Origin: Anthostomella pinea
Taxonomy: Eukaryota > Ascomycota > Sordariomycetes > Xylariales > Xylariaceae
Assembly: GCA_963556695.1 (NCBI GenBank)
Contig: CAUWAG010000012.1
Coordinates: forward strand, 434,001 to 498,000
DNA: 64,000 nucleotides
Direction: 5' to 3'
Of the stretch, positions 29,924 to 39,295 are shown one piece after another (position 1 is the stretch's first letter; each line of letters starts with the position of its first letter). The notes under the pieces are model-generated. The model saw nothing but the letters and a program-made list of their open reading frames with translations, did not search any database and was not told the origin of the DNA. The position numbers and the translations under genes were made by a program.

Positions 29924-29935
29924 TTATGAGCCCGG
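29924..29935 (+). promoter_or_regulatory. Putative primer-binding site, initiator-Met half-tRNA type
   Basis: TTATGAGCCCGG is complementary to the anticodon-loop and stem region of fungal initiator Met tRNA, the half-tRNA primer known for Ty5 and several Copia elements. It lies ~130 bp before the Gag start at 30064. Confidence 0.5.
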
Positions 29936-30063
29936 TCTAGCAAGTGCTCCTCTGACTGGCGATTATTTTGCAATTATTCTCAATCAAAATAACCCATTTT
30001 CCGTCAGTTCAGACCCACACCTGCGCGAAAGATACACGAAAACAGCGCGTACTTAACGACAAG

Positions 30064-31750
30064 ATGGCTACTGCAACGCCAAACCAGAAAAAGATCCTCA
30101 ACGAACAGAGAGACTGGGATGTCTGGTACGAGGACTTCGTTAGTATCGTACCTCCCTCTCTCTGGAGGTGTATCGACCCCGAAAACCCGAACCCTTTGCC
30201 TCTTCAGGTGCATCCAGTGGCACCAACCTTCGAGAGCGTGCAAGCAGGGATCAATTCGTACGCCGATTTAGCCGCCAACAATCAACGCGTCTACCTGCAA
30301 TTCTCAAGCATCTACGAACGAGAGAAAAAGGAATATAAGGAGCAGGAGGAGATGATCAGGGATTTGAGAGATCACATCAGGAAGACCGTATCCGAGACCA
30401 AAAAGATCCCCTGCGAGCTACTCAACCCCTACGAGAGTGGCTCGTCACACTCGTTCGAACAACGAAGCTATCAGTAGCAGATATGCAACGAATGGTCACC
30501 GACTCGTATAACAAGGTCCTGTTATCGAAGCGGATCATCCGCTCAGAGAGGCAGGCTTACGATTTCATCCAAGATTGGGAGAGGGTTATGGCGGATGCGA
30601 CACACCATCGGATCCCTAGTGTGTTCCAACCGATGTTTTGGATCAAGGATCTGGCAACAGCCATCTACGGATTTTCGCCCGATTTTGCGAACAAGCTCAA
30701 TATGGACTTTGTCCACAACCAGGAAGAAGCACCTGAGTATCTGGAGATCAGCAAGCGATTCCAGACCTGGATAGCAATGCAAGAAGCTGGCAACCGTGGA
30801 GGTGCCCGAAGACCTCAAAGAGGAGTGGCTCTGCAAGCTGATGGTACTCGTTTCGTGGGAGAAAGAAGTCCTTCTGCAGAGGATGCCCCAGCTGATCCCC
30901 CATCCAATCAGAGAGCGCTATCAAGAAAGAGACCACGGGCAGAGACTTCTTCTGGCGATACACCTCGTCGGAAGAGATCTAAGTGCCGTGATTGCAGCGC
31001 CTGGGGACATGATCTCCCTGATTACAGATGTGTGATACCAGGACTAAAGCCCGCAGACAGGCTACTGGAGACCTTCAAGAAAAGGGTAAAGGAGGATCAG
31101 AACCTCGCCAGAGAAGTAGCAAAGCTACGAAAGGAGTTCGATGACAGACTCACGAACATTAAGAGCCAAGAAGAGGCTGAAAGAGAGGATCGGGACTGAC
31201 GGTGCGAGGAGAGGAGACCCTGTCTCAAGAGGACACAGAAAGGAGCAGTCAACAATATTTACAACCAAGTTTTCCACTCAGCTTATGACTATCCACTCCG
31301 TTATTCGTCCATCCTCGACTCAGGGTCGACTCTCCACGTATTTAATGATCTCCGCCGATTCAGACATTTCAGGAAGGCTCCTAGAGGCCATTTTGTGGTA
31401 GCTGGTAACAGCGAGATCCCTATCTTAGGATACGGAGAGGTGGCCGTGAAGGTTACTAGAGGTAGCGGTACAGGTACCCTCGTTCTCTCTGAAGTAGCTT
31501 ACTGCGCAGATTTCGCGTGTAATATCATCTCATACGACCTTCTGGAGAAGAGAGGGTACTACTGGGATACCAGGAGCAATACAATCAATCGCAGAAAAGA
31601 CGAATATATCCTTGCAGAGATTCAAAAGATCGAGAATCAACGAGTACTCGAGTACGTAGCAACACCGCAATACGAAGCCGGGATGAAGACATCTTCTAGC
31701 CACTGGCAGGCTATGTTATTCGAAGTCCAGCCGTTTTCTGAGCATATATA
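30064..31750 (+). pseudogene. Copia Gag-protease remnant, frameshifted
   Basis: Gag starts with ATG at 30064, reads to about 30475, then shifts frame. It continues 30483-31199 (SVADMQRMVTDSYNKV equivalent) to a zinc knuckle CRDCSAWGHDLPDYRC near 30985. A second shift near 31200 leads to a protease with the catalytic DSGST near 31320 and HFVVAGNSEIPILGYGE, then LSEVAYCADFACNIISY. Homology stops near 31730, where a pogo transposase fragment on the opposite strand begins. Integrase, RT and the 3' LTR are missing. Two frameshifts and the truncation make it dead. Confidence 0.8.
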
Positions 31751-31960
31751 ATGCCAATCGGCGGTCTTTCGAAACTCCTCGATGAACCACTGGGCCTGGA
31801 GGTCCTTCCCCTTGAAGATAATACCTGGTTTGAGGATTTTTCCAGTTGCAGAGATGGCCTCGATAAAGGAGGTCCAGCTACGGCTCGATGTGCAGAGGGA
31901 TCGTGGTGGCGCCTGAAGTTATGCGGGACTTTGCGACCGCGGAGCGCCATCACCATTTCG
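31722..31960 (-). pseudogene. pogo/Fot transposase fragment
   Basis: The minus strand reads FIEAISATGK, GIIFKGKDLQAQWF and ADWHYICSENGW, matching the DDE part of the transposase at 54.9-55.1 kb with clear differences. It covers only this segment, with a stop in front (RAV-type codon to TAG near 31890). It is fused end to end with the Copia protease remnant. Confidence 0.75.
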
Positions 31961-32039
31961 TGGGACTGGGTACGGCCTAGCCGGACCTTCTCACTAGGTG
32001 GCTGACTGCGTAAGCACGGTGAATCGACTGGTCGCGGCG

Positions 32040-32745
32040 TCTATCAGGGGCTCCAAGAGGCCGCTCAGGCGTGCTAGGCTAGGTCTTCTATGTACATACA
32101 CTGCCCCTCTAGCAGGTCAGACGGCCACCACACTTAAGCGGCGGATCACACCGTGTCCCCCCTCCTCCGGGTGAGGCGAAGTATCGGCTGAGGCCCCATA
32201 TGTTGATTTCACGGCGTATCGCCAGGTTCAGTACTCGTAGAGCTACAGTAGGTGCCGCGGCATACCGCAGTGGTTCTTATACGCCCCGTGGGACGTTAGA
32301 AGGGGAAGATGAAAAGATAAAGCCTCCAGACGCCGTGACAGAAGGAAAGAGTGAGTGTGCCCTCAGTCAGGAGGGCAGATGCTACCGTAGAAGTCGGAAG
32401 CCACGAGTAGGTCCATGTACTCCCATGGGGAAGTTATGAGTTCGTCTAGGTACTCGAGCCTGGCTCCGAGCTCCGGCCGGGATGCCGGGGCCCTCGGCCA
32501 GACCATGTAACGTGCCAGAGTCTTCCGGCAGTGGATAAAGTGCGTCGGAGTCTTGCTTCGGCCGTACGAGCAGTCGAGGACGGCGTCCTGATGTTTGAAC
32601 TTGACATGATACCAAGAGAAGTCGCCGTGCCCTGACCAAACAGCGAGTAAGCGGTGTAGTAACGGCCTGTTAAGTAGCTGCAGCTCAGTCCGAATACCCT
32701 GGTAGTGACGTCCTCCAGTCTTATCCGAGCAGTTCTCTTAGAGAA
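32040..32745 (-). pseudogene. LINE ORF2 C-terminus and 3' UTR fragment
   Basis: The minus strand encodes LLNRPLLHRLLAVWSGHGDF, then a Cys/His pattern CSYGRSKTPTHFIHC and FYGSICPPD before a TGA at 32365-32363. This parallels the end of the LINE at 27 kb. The following sequence to about 32060 includes a diverged copy of the LINE 3' UTR (CCCGGAGGAGGGGGGACACG-type). It is an older, more diverged copy. Confidence 0.75.
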
Positions 32746-32803
32746 CTCCTATCTGCATCCGCGACAGCGCTAACATATTAAACGCTATTACGGAAAAACT
32801 CTG

Positions 32804-32839
32804 GAACTAGATCGCGGGCAGGAACTGGATCACGGGCAG
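32804..32839. repeat. 18-bp minisatellite, two units
   Basis: Two adjacent 18-bp units (GAACTAGATCGCGGGCAG and GAACTGGATCACGGGCAG) related to the five-unit array at 2803-2892. Confidence 0.65.
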
Positions 32840-33034
32840 GAAGAAGCAGTAGATAGGTGTCCAGTCTTGTAGTCAAATACAGATATGAAGTAAAAGTTGC
32901 GGGCTTCACGTAGAACGCCCACGTATGGACATGAAAGATCCAACGCTGGCGCTGTGGCCATAGAAGCCAAAATTGAGATTATATTCATGAATGGACACCT
33001 ATCCACTACCTCTTCTTGTCCGTGGTCCAGTTCC
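32840..33034. other. Interval between repeats
   Basis: No gene. Contains short words also present near 38.8-39 kb; likely transposon debris. Confidence 0.3.
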
Positions 33035-33247
33035 TGTGACGGCCTGCACAGACCTTCCCACATGACAAGCGGATACTTCCCAAGAGGCGAAGGATCTGAC
33101 CAGAGGATCCCCTTAAAGGGGCAACCTCCCACTGTACCTATTTCTCTCTCTCTCTTCCTTTCCTCTCTAGTCTTGATATTCTCGTCAATAGAGTAATAGC
33201 TGCTTGCTGCCGGCCTTATCCCAGCTCCTCAGTAAGGTCCCCGTGAT
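33035..33247 (+). mobile_element. LTR family 3, second copy
   Basis: About 213 bp from TGTGACGGCCTGCACAGACC to CCCGTGATA, matching the reverse complement of the solo LTR at 38743-38954 over its length with moderate divergence. The terminal CA is changed to TA and no target duplication is seen. Confidence 0.7.
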
Positions 33248-33505
33248 AATAACAATGACTTCTAAAGTCCGGCTAGGGTCTAAGTCTGGAACACGCCATA
33301 GCGCGGATGTTAAAGCAGGCCCAAAAGACCGCCATAGTGGGAGACTCGAGCAGAACATTCAGTCGTTAAATATGCCTTCGTTTAGCTCCGTTCCTGCTCC
33401 AAGTAATATGCAAAACAGACAAGGGCTATAATCAATCTGGAGAGGCAAGCACACAAGCACGGATGGCCGATGCGCGGCTGATGCGCGGCTGATGCATGGC
33501 TGATG

Positions 33506-33749
33506 TGTGGCTCCTCAACCCATTTTCCAGCCATAATCACGGATGGGCTAAGGCCCGTGGTACAAGGTACCTTGGAGCCCAACTGGTACCCGTTTGTACC
33601 AGGTTTGTACCCAAGTGGGATGATAGCTACTTCTGGGATGGGGACACCACCCATCCTTTCTTTCAACTAAGCAACTTCCAGAATACAGACCAGTAGCCAC
33701 CTTTCGTGACCCTGGTCCTTATTCTGGAACCGCTACCCACAAGGCACAG
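33506..33749 (+). repeat. Dispersed ~245-bp repeat, copy B
   Basis: Direct copy of 6615-6859. It ends five bases before the left terminal inverted repeat at 33755. Confidence 0.7.
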
Positions 33750-34683
33750 ATTTACCATGCCCCACCCACCACTCGGCCACCCCCTCCACTCGGACTGCAA
33801 AATCTACTGCCACACACCAAAACATCAACAACTCCACTTTACAGCGAAACCAGTCAATTCATGGTGTTTTCGGTTGCGAAAACTTTCAATCTACTCTTCT
33901 ATGGCGGCTTAGTTATCGTATCTAGCCGGCCGGCGACTCTTTCGGCCCAAACGGGTCTCCCTAGGGGTCACAATCTCCTCTTCTTCTTCCGAATCAGAGC
34001 ATTCATCCTCTTTCTCCTCATCAGTGGTATCTTCAACAACCACTGGCTAAAGCTCCGAGGGACGATGAAACAGAATCATGAGGAGGGAATGGGTCGTGAA
34101 AAAGACTAAGCAGGAAACACACCGTCAGCAAGACGTAGAATAATGAGCTTGGCGTTCAAGTTGGTGTTTCCTCGCGTCCGACGTACGTGTAAATGAGTGG
34201 TCACGAGTGACTCGTAACCAGCCTGACTCTGTGTCATGCATGTGTATTACACCACGTCATAGCTTCCTGACCAATCCTTTATACCCGCTCGACGCTTCTG
34301 TCACCCAATGATTTCTGTAAGCCACTGTAGTCTCGACGGCGAGAAGAAAAGGCGGGTGCTTTCAGCCAGAATATCCTCCTCTTGCAACGATACCGGTTGC
34401 TGCCTCAAAAATGAGCCACTGTACAGTAATATACAATAGAGTTTCCCTGATGGCACAGCGGCCCGAGCTTGGATCGGAAGGATACATATTAATCGCCTAG
34501 TACGGTGCCAGCTGACACCTGTTACGAACCAACAGAAACAGCGACCCGTTAGCAGGCCAAGCAGGAATCCATTGGCGGAGAATCAATGGGGAGTAGTTTC
34601 TTACGCGGCACTTGTGATGACAAAGAATAGTATGAAAGCGCAAGTGGGACGCACGATAAGGTATTTGGATGTTCAAGTGAGGG

Positions 34684-34868
34684 CACCATCAAGATGACTC
34701 ATAGGCAGACGACGAGCCAGAGGAACTGTTGACCTATACAACTTGGATCCTGTTGCGTGGTCAGGTGACCCACTTAGGCTGGCATATTGCCCACATCCAC
34801 TGCAGCTGCGCACCACCTCCAGACCTTCAACAACAAATACAGTAGATATGCAACCTTTTAGCCTCCAG
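34684..34868 (+). mobile_element. Copia 3' internal end plus start of LTR family 2
   Basis: A short internal piece (GCACCATCAAGATGACTC to CTTGGATCC) leads into TGTTGCGTGGTCAGG at 34751. The latter matches the minus-strand LTR at 61810-62119 for ~115 bp and is then cut by other sequence and the N insertion. The internal piece recurs at ~36385-36445 and ~58577-58650. Confidence 0.65.
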
Positions 34869-34895
34869 GAGGGGGGTGGCTATCTTGGCCAATGG

Positions 34896-35594
34896 CGAGT
34901 TGAGTTGAGTTGAGTTTATTTAACGCCGTAGGGGCTCTAGGCCCCAGATCCTTATGGACATTTGGCGTGCAGGTAACTATCTCAGGGGCTAATATACAAG
35001 CCTTACTGTTGGCAGTGGTGGTGTTGCCGTGAACAATGTTGTTGTTGTTGTTCGGTCCTACTACATCTGACAGCTACGCGGAAGGCCTGATCTAGCTACA
35101 GGGCACGAACCATGTGACCTCTAACACTTACTGTACGGGAAGACGGGCATGACTCACTATTTCCCACGATAACCTGCAAATCAAACCTCGAGGGCACACA
35201 TAGTATTCTGTCAGTTTCCGTTGGCCCCGCCATTTGGGCTCGTGCTCTGTGATATCTTGATTCCGCGGCTCCGTAGAGCTGACACGAAGCTTCCAACCTC
35301 CCATCCGCCAATAGGTCACCGTCTAGCCGACCGTATCACGAGCTCCTCCCACCGTAGCGGTTCACCGGCGATTTGAACGGTCGCGTTCGTCAGACCCTTG
35401 TATCGACGTATGTTCGGCATTGGGACTCTCTCGTATCGTGGTTCGGAGCCGTCGACGTCGGGTCGTCGCAAAGGCGACTCGTCGCTAAAGAGCGACGCGC
35501 GTCGTAATCCTCGTCGTAATCCTCGTCGTCAGGTCCTGCGGCGACGAGCGGCACGTCTCCTTTCCCTAAGGAAAATTTTTGCAGGAGAGAGTTG
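34896..35594 (-). mobile_element. N retroposon, copy 3 (alternative head, with internal insertion)
   Basis: On the minus strand it starts CAACTCTCTCCTGCAAAAAT at 35594, the same 5' end as copy 1. It then has a different, CGTCGT-rich interior (35555-35270), and from GATATCACAGAGCACGAGCC it rejoins the common 3' module ending GGCGTTAAAT and a (TCAAC)n tail. A 118-bp insertion sits at 35009-35126. No target duplication was found around the whole copy. Confidence 0.75.
35009..35126 (-). mobile_element. 118-bp insertion with 7-bp target duplication
   Basis: It interrupts the N copy between two CTTACTG repeats (35002-35008 and 35127-35133); N copy 2 has a single CTTACTG at this place. Most of the insert matches the LINE 5' leader at 12396-12473 (GAGGTCACRTGGTYCGTGCC to the (AAC)n run), followed by ~30 bp of other sequence. 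Confidence 0.75.
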
Positions 35595-37080
35595 GTGTAA
35601 CTTGACTTGCACGATAGCAAAGTGCTTTTTCACCCATTCTTGCTCGAGTCCCTGTGGCAGATTCGTGTCGAGTGCTCCTGAGAATGATCCTTCCGGCTGA
35701 CACAGCTGCAAACACTCTATATTATCTCGACTACCTTTTAACTAGGAGTTTATTTCTACTTTTACACACGCCGTCTCCGTTAGAAGCTAACCACCTTTTT
35801 TCACAGGTGCATCGGTAGCGCTTCAAGCCCAATTGTTTTCCAATTGCCCAGGCTTCACGTTGTCAGACTTCAGGTCCTGTTCTAGGTAAGAATAAGACTT
35901 TGTATTTTAAAACATGGACTAATCGAATGCGCAAAGCTATATCAACCATCAACAAAACAGAGGATATCAGGATACAGTACAAACGCAACAAAAGCCCCAA
36001 TGTTGGGAGCATGAATGTGATGGCCGCAAGTTCTCTACGTGGAGCAATCTTCGCCGACATCAACGTGAGAAGTCGGGACATGCACCTCGGTCTACAGATT
36101 CATCCAAACCGAATCATAACAGCAACCGGGTCATAAACAGGAGCTGAACTACTGCTTAGAACTGTATTGTAAGCAGGACATAAAAATCAAGCATGGTGTC
36201 CTAGTTGGGTGTTTCTTCGCTTCCGATATGCACGTAAATGAGTGGTTGCGAGTGACTCATAGTCAGCCTGGCTAATCCTTCAAAGCCGCTCGACAGGATC
36301 GAAGACGCGCCATCAGACCAGGCATATTTAGGGCTCCAGAAATAAGGAACCTTGCATACAGGACCTACTCTAGATGGTAAAGTCAGTGCACCATCAGGAT
36401 GACTCGTAGGCAGACTTCAAGGTAGAGGGAGTTAACCTATGGATGTAGAAATCCCGGCTCCCGCAGTTTCTAATCAGTAAATTGATCTGCGTTATAACGG
36501 AAACGTGAGGCAAGTTAAAAGGCGACTAAGTATGGTTGGTTCTCACTGGTCGGTGGCATAACGGTGATCCAACCGGAAGCGATGGCCTCAGCTAATAAAT
36601 AGGTGTGTTATAGTCAAAGAATTTCCAGCCATATAATTGGGCGAAGTCCTTTACTGTTGCCGACAACTCTGTCAGAAGGCGAACCATATGGGGGGGTAAA
36701 GATGTATGTTGTTCTGCAGAGGGCTACAATACTAATCAGGCCTGGAGGCCATGTATATATGCATGTATGATTCCTTTGTTCCCAGGATATGCTTCCTGGC
36801 AAACTCAGATACTCAGCAAACTGCTGGATCAAAGTGGTGCTGTCGATCAGTCACAGCCAACCATTCCCAGCTGCCTCTTGACTTACCTTACAGCCTGTGT
36901 CATGCATGCCGGATCATACATAACCAGGTGGCTGGGGTGGTAGGAAACGAATGAGTCATTAAGCGGCCCAGTGTGCCTAGTATCCAATCATTCTCTGAAC
37001 GCCGATTTTATTCCACACCTCCTCTACGGTCTGCGAAGGCCCTGGGCTAGCGATGCTCGTCATCTCAAAAACGGAAGCAT
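35595..37080. other. Interior of the TIR unit without genes
   Basis: Short frames only. Contains a diverged repeat of ~34166-34300 near 36209 and the recurring GTGCACCATCAGGATGACTC piece near 36385. Confidence 0.4.
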
Positions 37081-37537
37081 TATTGGACTGCCACTTCTCT
37101 AGCCGTATGTGGGCGCTTGAACAAAGTAAGTACCTTGCATACAATGATGATGGTCAGGTATACATGTAAGCATCTGCATTTTACTGACTTCTTCGACCTA
37201 GACGCGCAAATGCCATACACAATACACCTAGAGCAAACTTGGGCATCATGCATTGTCTCCTGCAGGGGTACCGAAACAACATCAAGCAGACAACCGCCGA
37301 AACCCATACACAAGGCATATTGAAATGGAGGCAGTAGAACTGAGCTCTAGGCAGCCAACCCTGATATTCGGACAAGAATCCTACACATCCAATTATTTCT
37401 TCTGTCCCGGGAGTTGTTTGTGAGTCATTCGGATGTTCGGATTGTATGGTGCCAACATACATGAAAACCGTGGCCTTGAAGGCTTGGCCCCGCCACATTG
37501 AGGGTTGGGGTGGCCGAGTGGTGGGTGGGCCACGGTA

Positions 37538-38591
37538 TATTGTGAGTAAGTCAAACTATGTATAGATGGCTCGTCCGCTACCCAGTGAGGTCCATGTTCA
37601 TCTCATCTTCGTCATAGCTGGTAACCTGTCCTGCATGTAGGTAACACACACATATCCAGGATGGCTACCGACACCGAATATCACTAACTGTGAGAATACC
37701 AAGCTGCCCATACCGTCCTGCCAGGACTAGTATCCGAAGAGATTCTCAAATGGCTTCGCTAGTTTATCATTACACCTACAATGCCCGTTGAAGCTACACA
37801 TTGGGTTTGCTGCAAGGGAAGCTATCTTGAACCTAGCTTTGCTCAACTCTAATTTTTGTGTAGTGCTGGCATTGGGTGAGAAATTTGAAGGAGGAGCTTC
37901 TCTGGTGGAAATCGGATTGCAGCCACCCGAATTGTGGCACTTGCACACCATGCAACAATCTAGGGAAGCCGATAAAGAAGAAGGATGGCAGTGCAGATGA
38001 GTGAGTGGCGAGGACAGCGGGAGTGCAGTCGGAAAAGCGATACATTGGGCGATCACATGAAGCTTGAATCCCTGGGGGAGGTAACAATTTTCGTGCCTGT
38101 CCACGGTCATCAGGTTGTAGCCTAGGCGGTGGATGACGGACCACCCTCTCTATATCATAGGTTGGCAGTCTATGCTGGCTTCTGGGATGTTTATGAGTCA
38201 TCCTCAAGGCACGCTCCAGGCTGGCCATCTGGTGAGAGATGTGTTCCATCCGATGGTCCATGTTGGATGATACCAAGTGGCAACGAAGGATTGGTCAGGA
38301 ATCAGTGACATGGATGAAGTCAACCGCGACCACTCATTTACGCGCCCGCCAAAAGCGCGAAGATGCCAAGCTGAGACGCCAAGCCCAATCTCGTTGAGGC
38401 CAGCGGAAGCCGGTGTAGATCCGCCAGCGAACGCACATGGGTAGATAGCGGAAACTAGTTATTCCGCCCCGATCCAAGCCTCTCTGGCACAAAAGAGGCT
38501 CTCCCCAACTCTTGATTCTTCGACCTTGTACAGCTGAAATGACAGAGTTGTATTTCGTGACCACTGCGCCGACAAATACCATTCCACGATC
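37538..38591. other. Region with two overlapping minus-strand frames of unknown nature
   Basis: Frames 38110-37727 and 38276-37833 overlap. One contains a Cys-rich stretch (CCMVCKCHNSGGC), the other a helical stretch with HISHQMASLERAL. They might be exons of one decayed gene, but no splice model or family can be supported. Confidence 0.25.
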
Positions 38592-38716
38592 CTTTCCTGT
38601 CTCAGTGAGACAGTTCAACTTTAAGGTAGCCTGAACGATTGTCTTGATGGCGCTATGCAATGGGGCGAGCCCCAATGACTCCTGACGAAGAATCCATTGG
38701 GCTAGCCGTATTTTCG
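38592..38716 (-). pseudogene. pogo/Fot transposase fragment (DNA-binding region)
   Basis: The minus strand reads RLAQWILRQESLGLAPLHSA and IKTIVQATLKLN, closely matching residues ~60-100 of the transposase at 54.5 kb. It is truncated on both sides. Confidence 0.75.
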
Positions 38717-38742
38717 CCCAAAGTGATCACCATGTCCAGCCC

Positions 38743-38954
38743 TGTCACGGCGAGCTTACTGAGGAGCTGGGACAAGGCCGGCAGCAAGCAGCTATTACTC
38801 TATTGACGAGAATATCAAGACTAAGGAGGAAAGGAAGAGAGAGAAAGCTAGGTACAGCGGGAGGTTGTCCCTTTAAGGCGATCCTCCAGTCAGATCCTTC
38901 CCTTATTGGGAGGTATCGGCTTATCATGTGGGAAGGTCTGTGCAGGCCGTCACA
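38743..38954. mobile_element. Solo LTR, family 3, with 5-bp target duplication
   Basis: 212 bp with ends TGTCACGGCG and GGCCGTCACA (10-bp inverted termini with one mismatch) between perfect AGCCC duplications at 38738-38742 and 38955-38959. The duplication shows a full LTR element inserted here and was later reduced by LTR-LTR recombination. Confidence 0.9.
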
Positions 38955-38959
38955 AGCCC

Positions 38960-39295
38960 GATGCCCATGTTTCCAGCTCCACACTCTAAATATGCAACCC
39001 AACGAGTGTGCCTGTTAACTATGTGTTAACAATCATTTCGCGATCATTCTCGCAAGTTTGAACCCGTCTATGTCTCCATTTTGCATATCCGGAAAGCACA
39101 ACAAGTGTCGTATCATAAATCGTAATGAAAGCGCAGGTAGCCTGTAAGGTAAGCATTGGTTTGACACCAGGATGTGAGTACTTACCAGGAGTTCATCTGC
39201 CATAGTTGAGCAGCGCTGCACTGGAGATGCTTGAGGTGTGTGAAGCTATCTCGGCTTGCTAGCTACATATCTGGGGAGCAGGGCAACGGTGGTCT
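38960..39295. other. Upstream flank of the kinase-SDR frame
   Basis: Frames near 39231-39300 resemble a degraded kinase segment just before the catalytic loop but are shifted. No intact exon encoding a kinase N-lobe was found. Confidence 0.35.

Larger units (their letters stand above)
33755..37535. mobile_element. 3.8-kb unit bounded by pogo-type terminal inverted repeats
   Basis: The left end CCATGCCCCACCCACCACTC (33755) and the inverted right end (37535, reading CCGTGGCCCACCCACCACTC) match over ~28 bp, and TA flanks both sides (33753-33754 and 37536-37537). TA duplication is the Tc1/mariner-pogo hallmark. The same terminus begins the pogo element at 54004. Inside there is no transposase, only nested sequences: an LTR-family-2 end, an N retroposon with its own insertion, and diverged direct repeats at ~34166-34300 and ~36209-36300. 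Either a non-autonomous element that collected insertions, or two separate ends framing unrelated DNA. Confidence 0.55.

Noticed and set aside
35380..35560. CGTCGT-rich segment as a coding repeat
   Set aside because: It is part of the alternative head of the N retroposon and recurs inverted at 59.5 kb; frames differ between copies.
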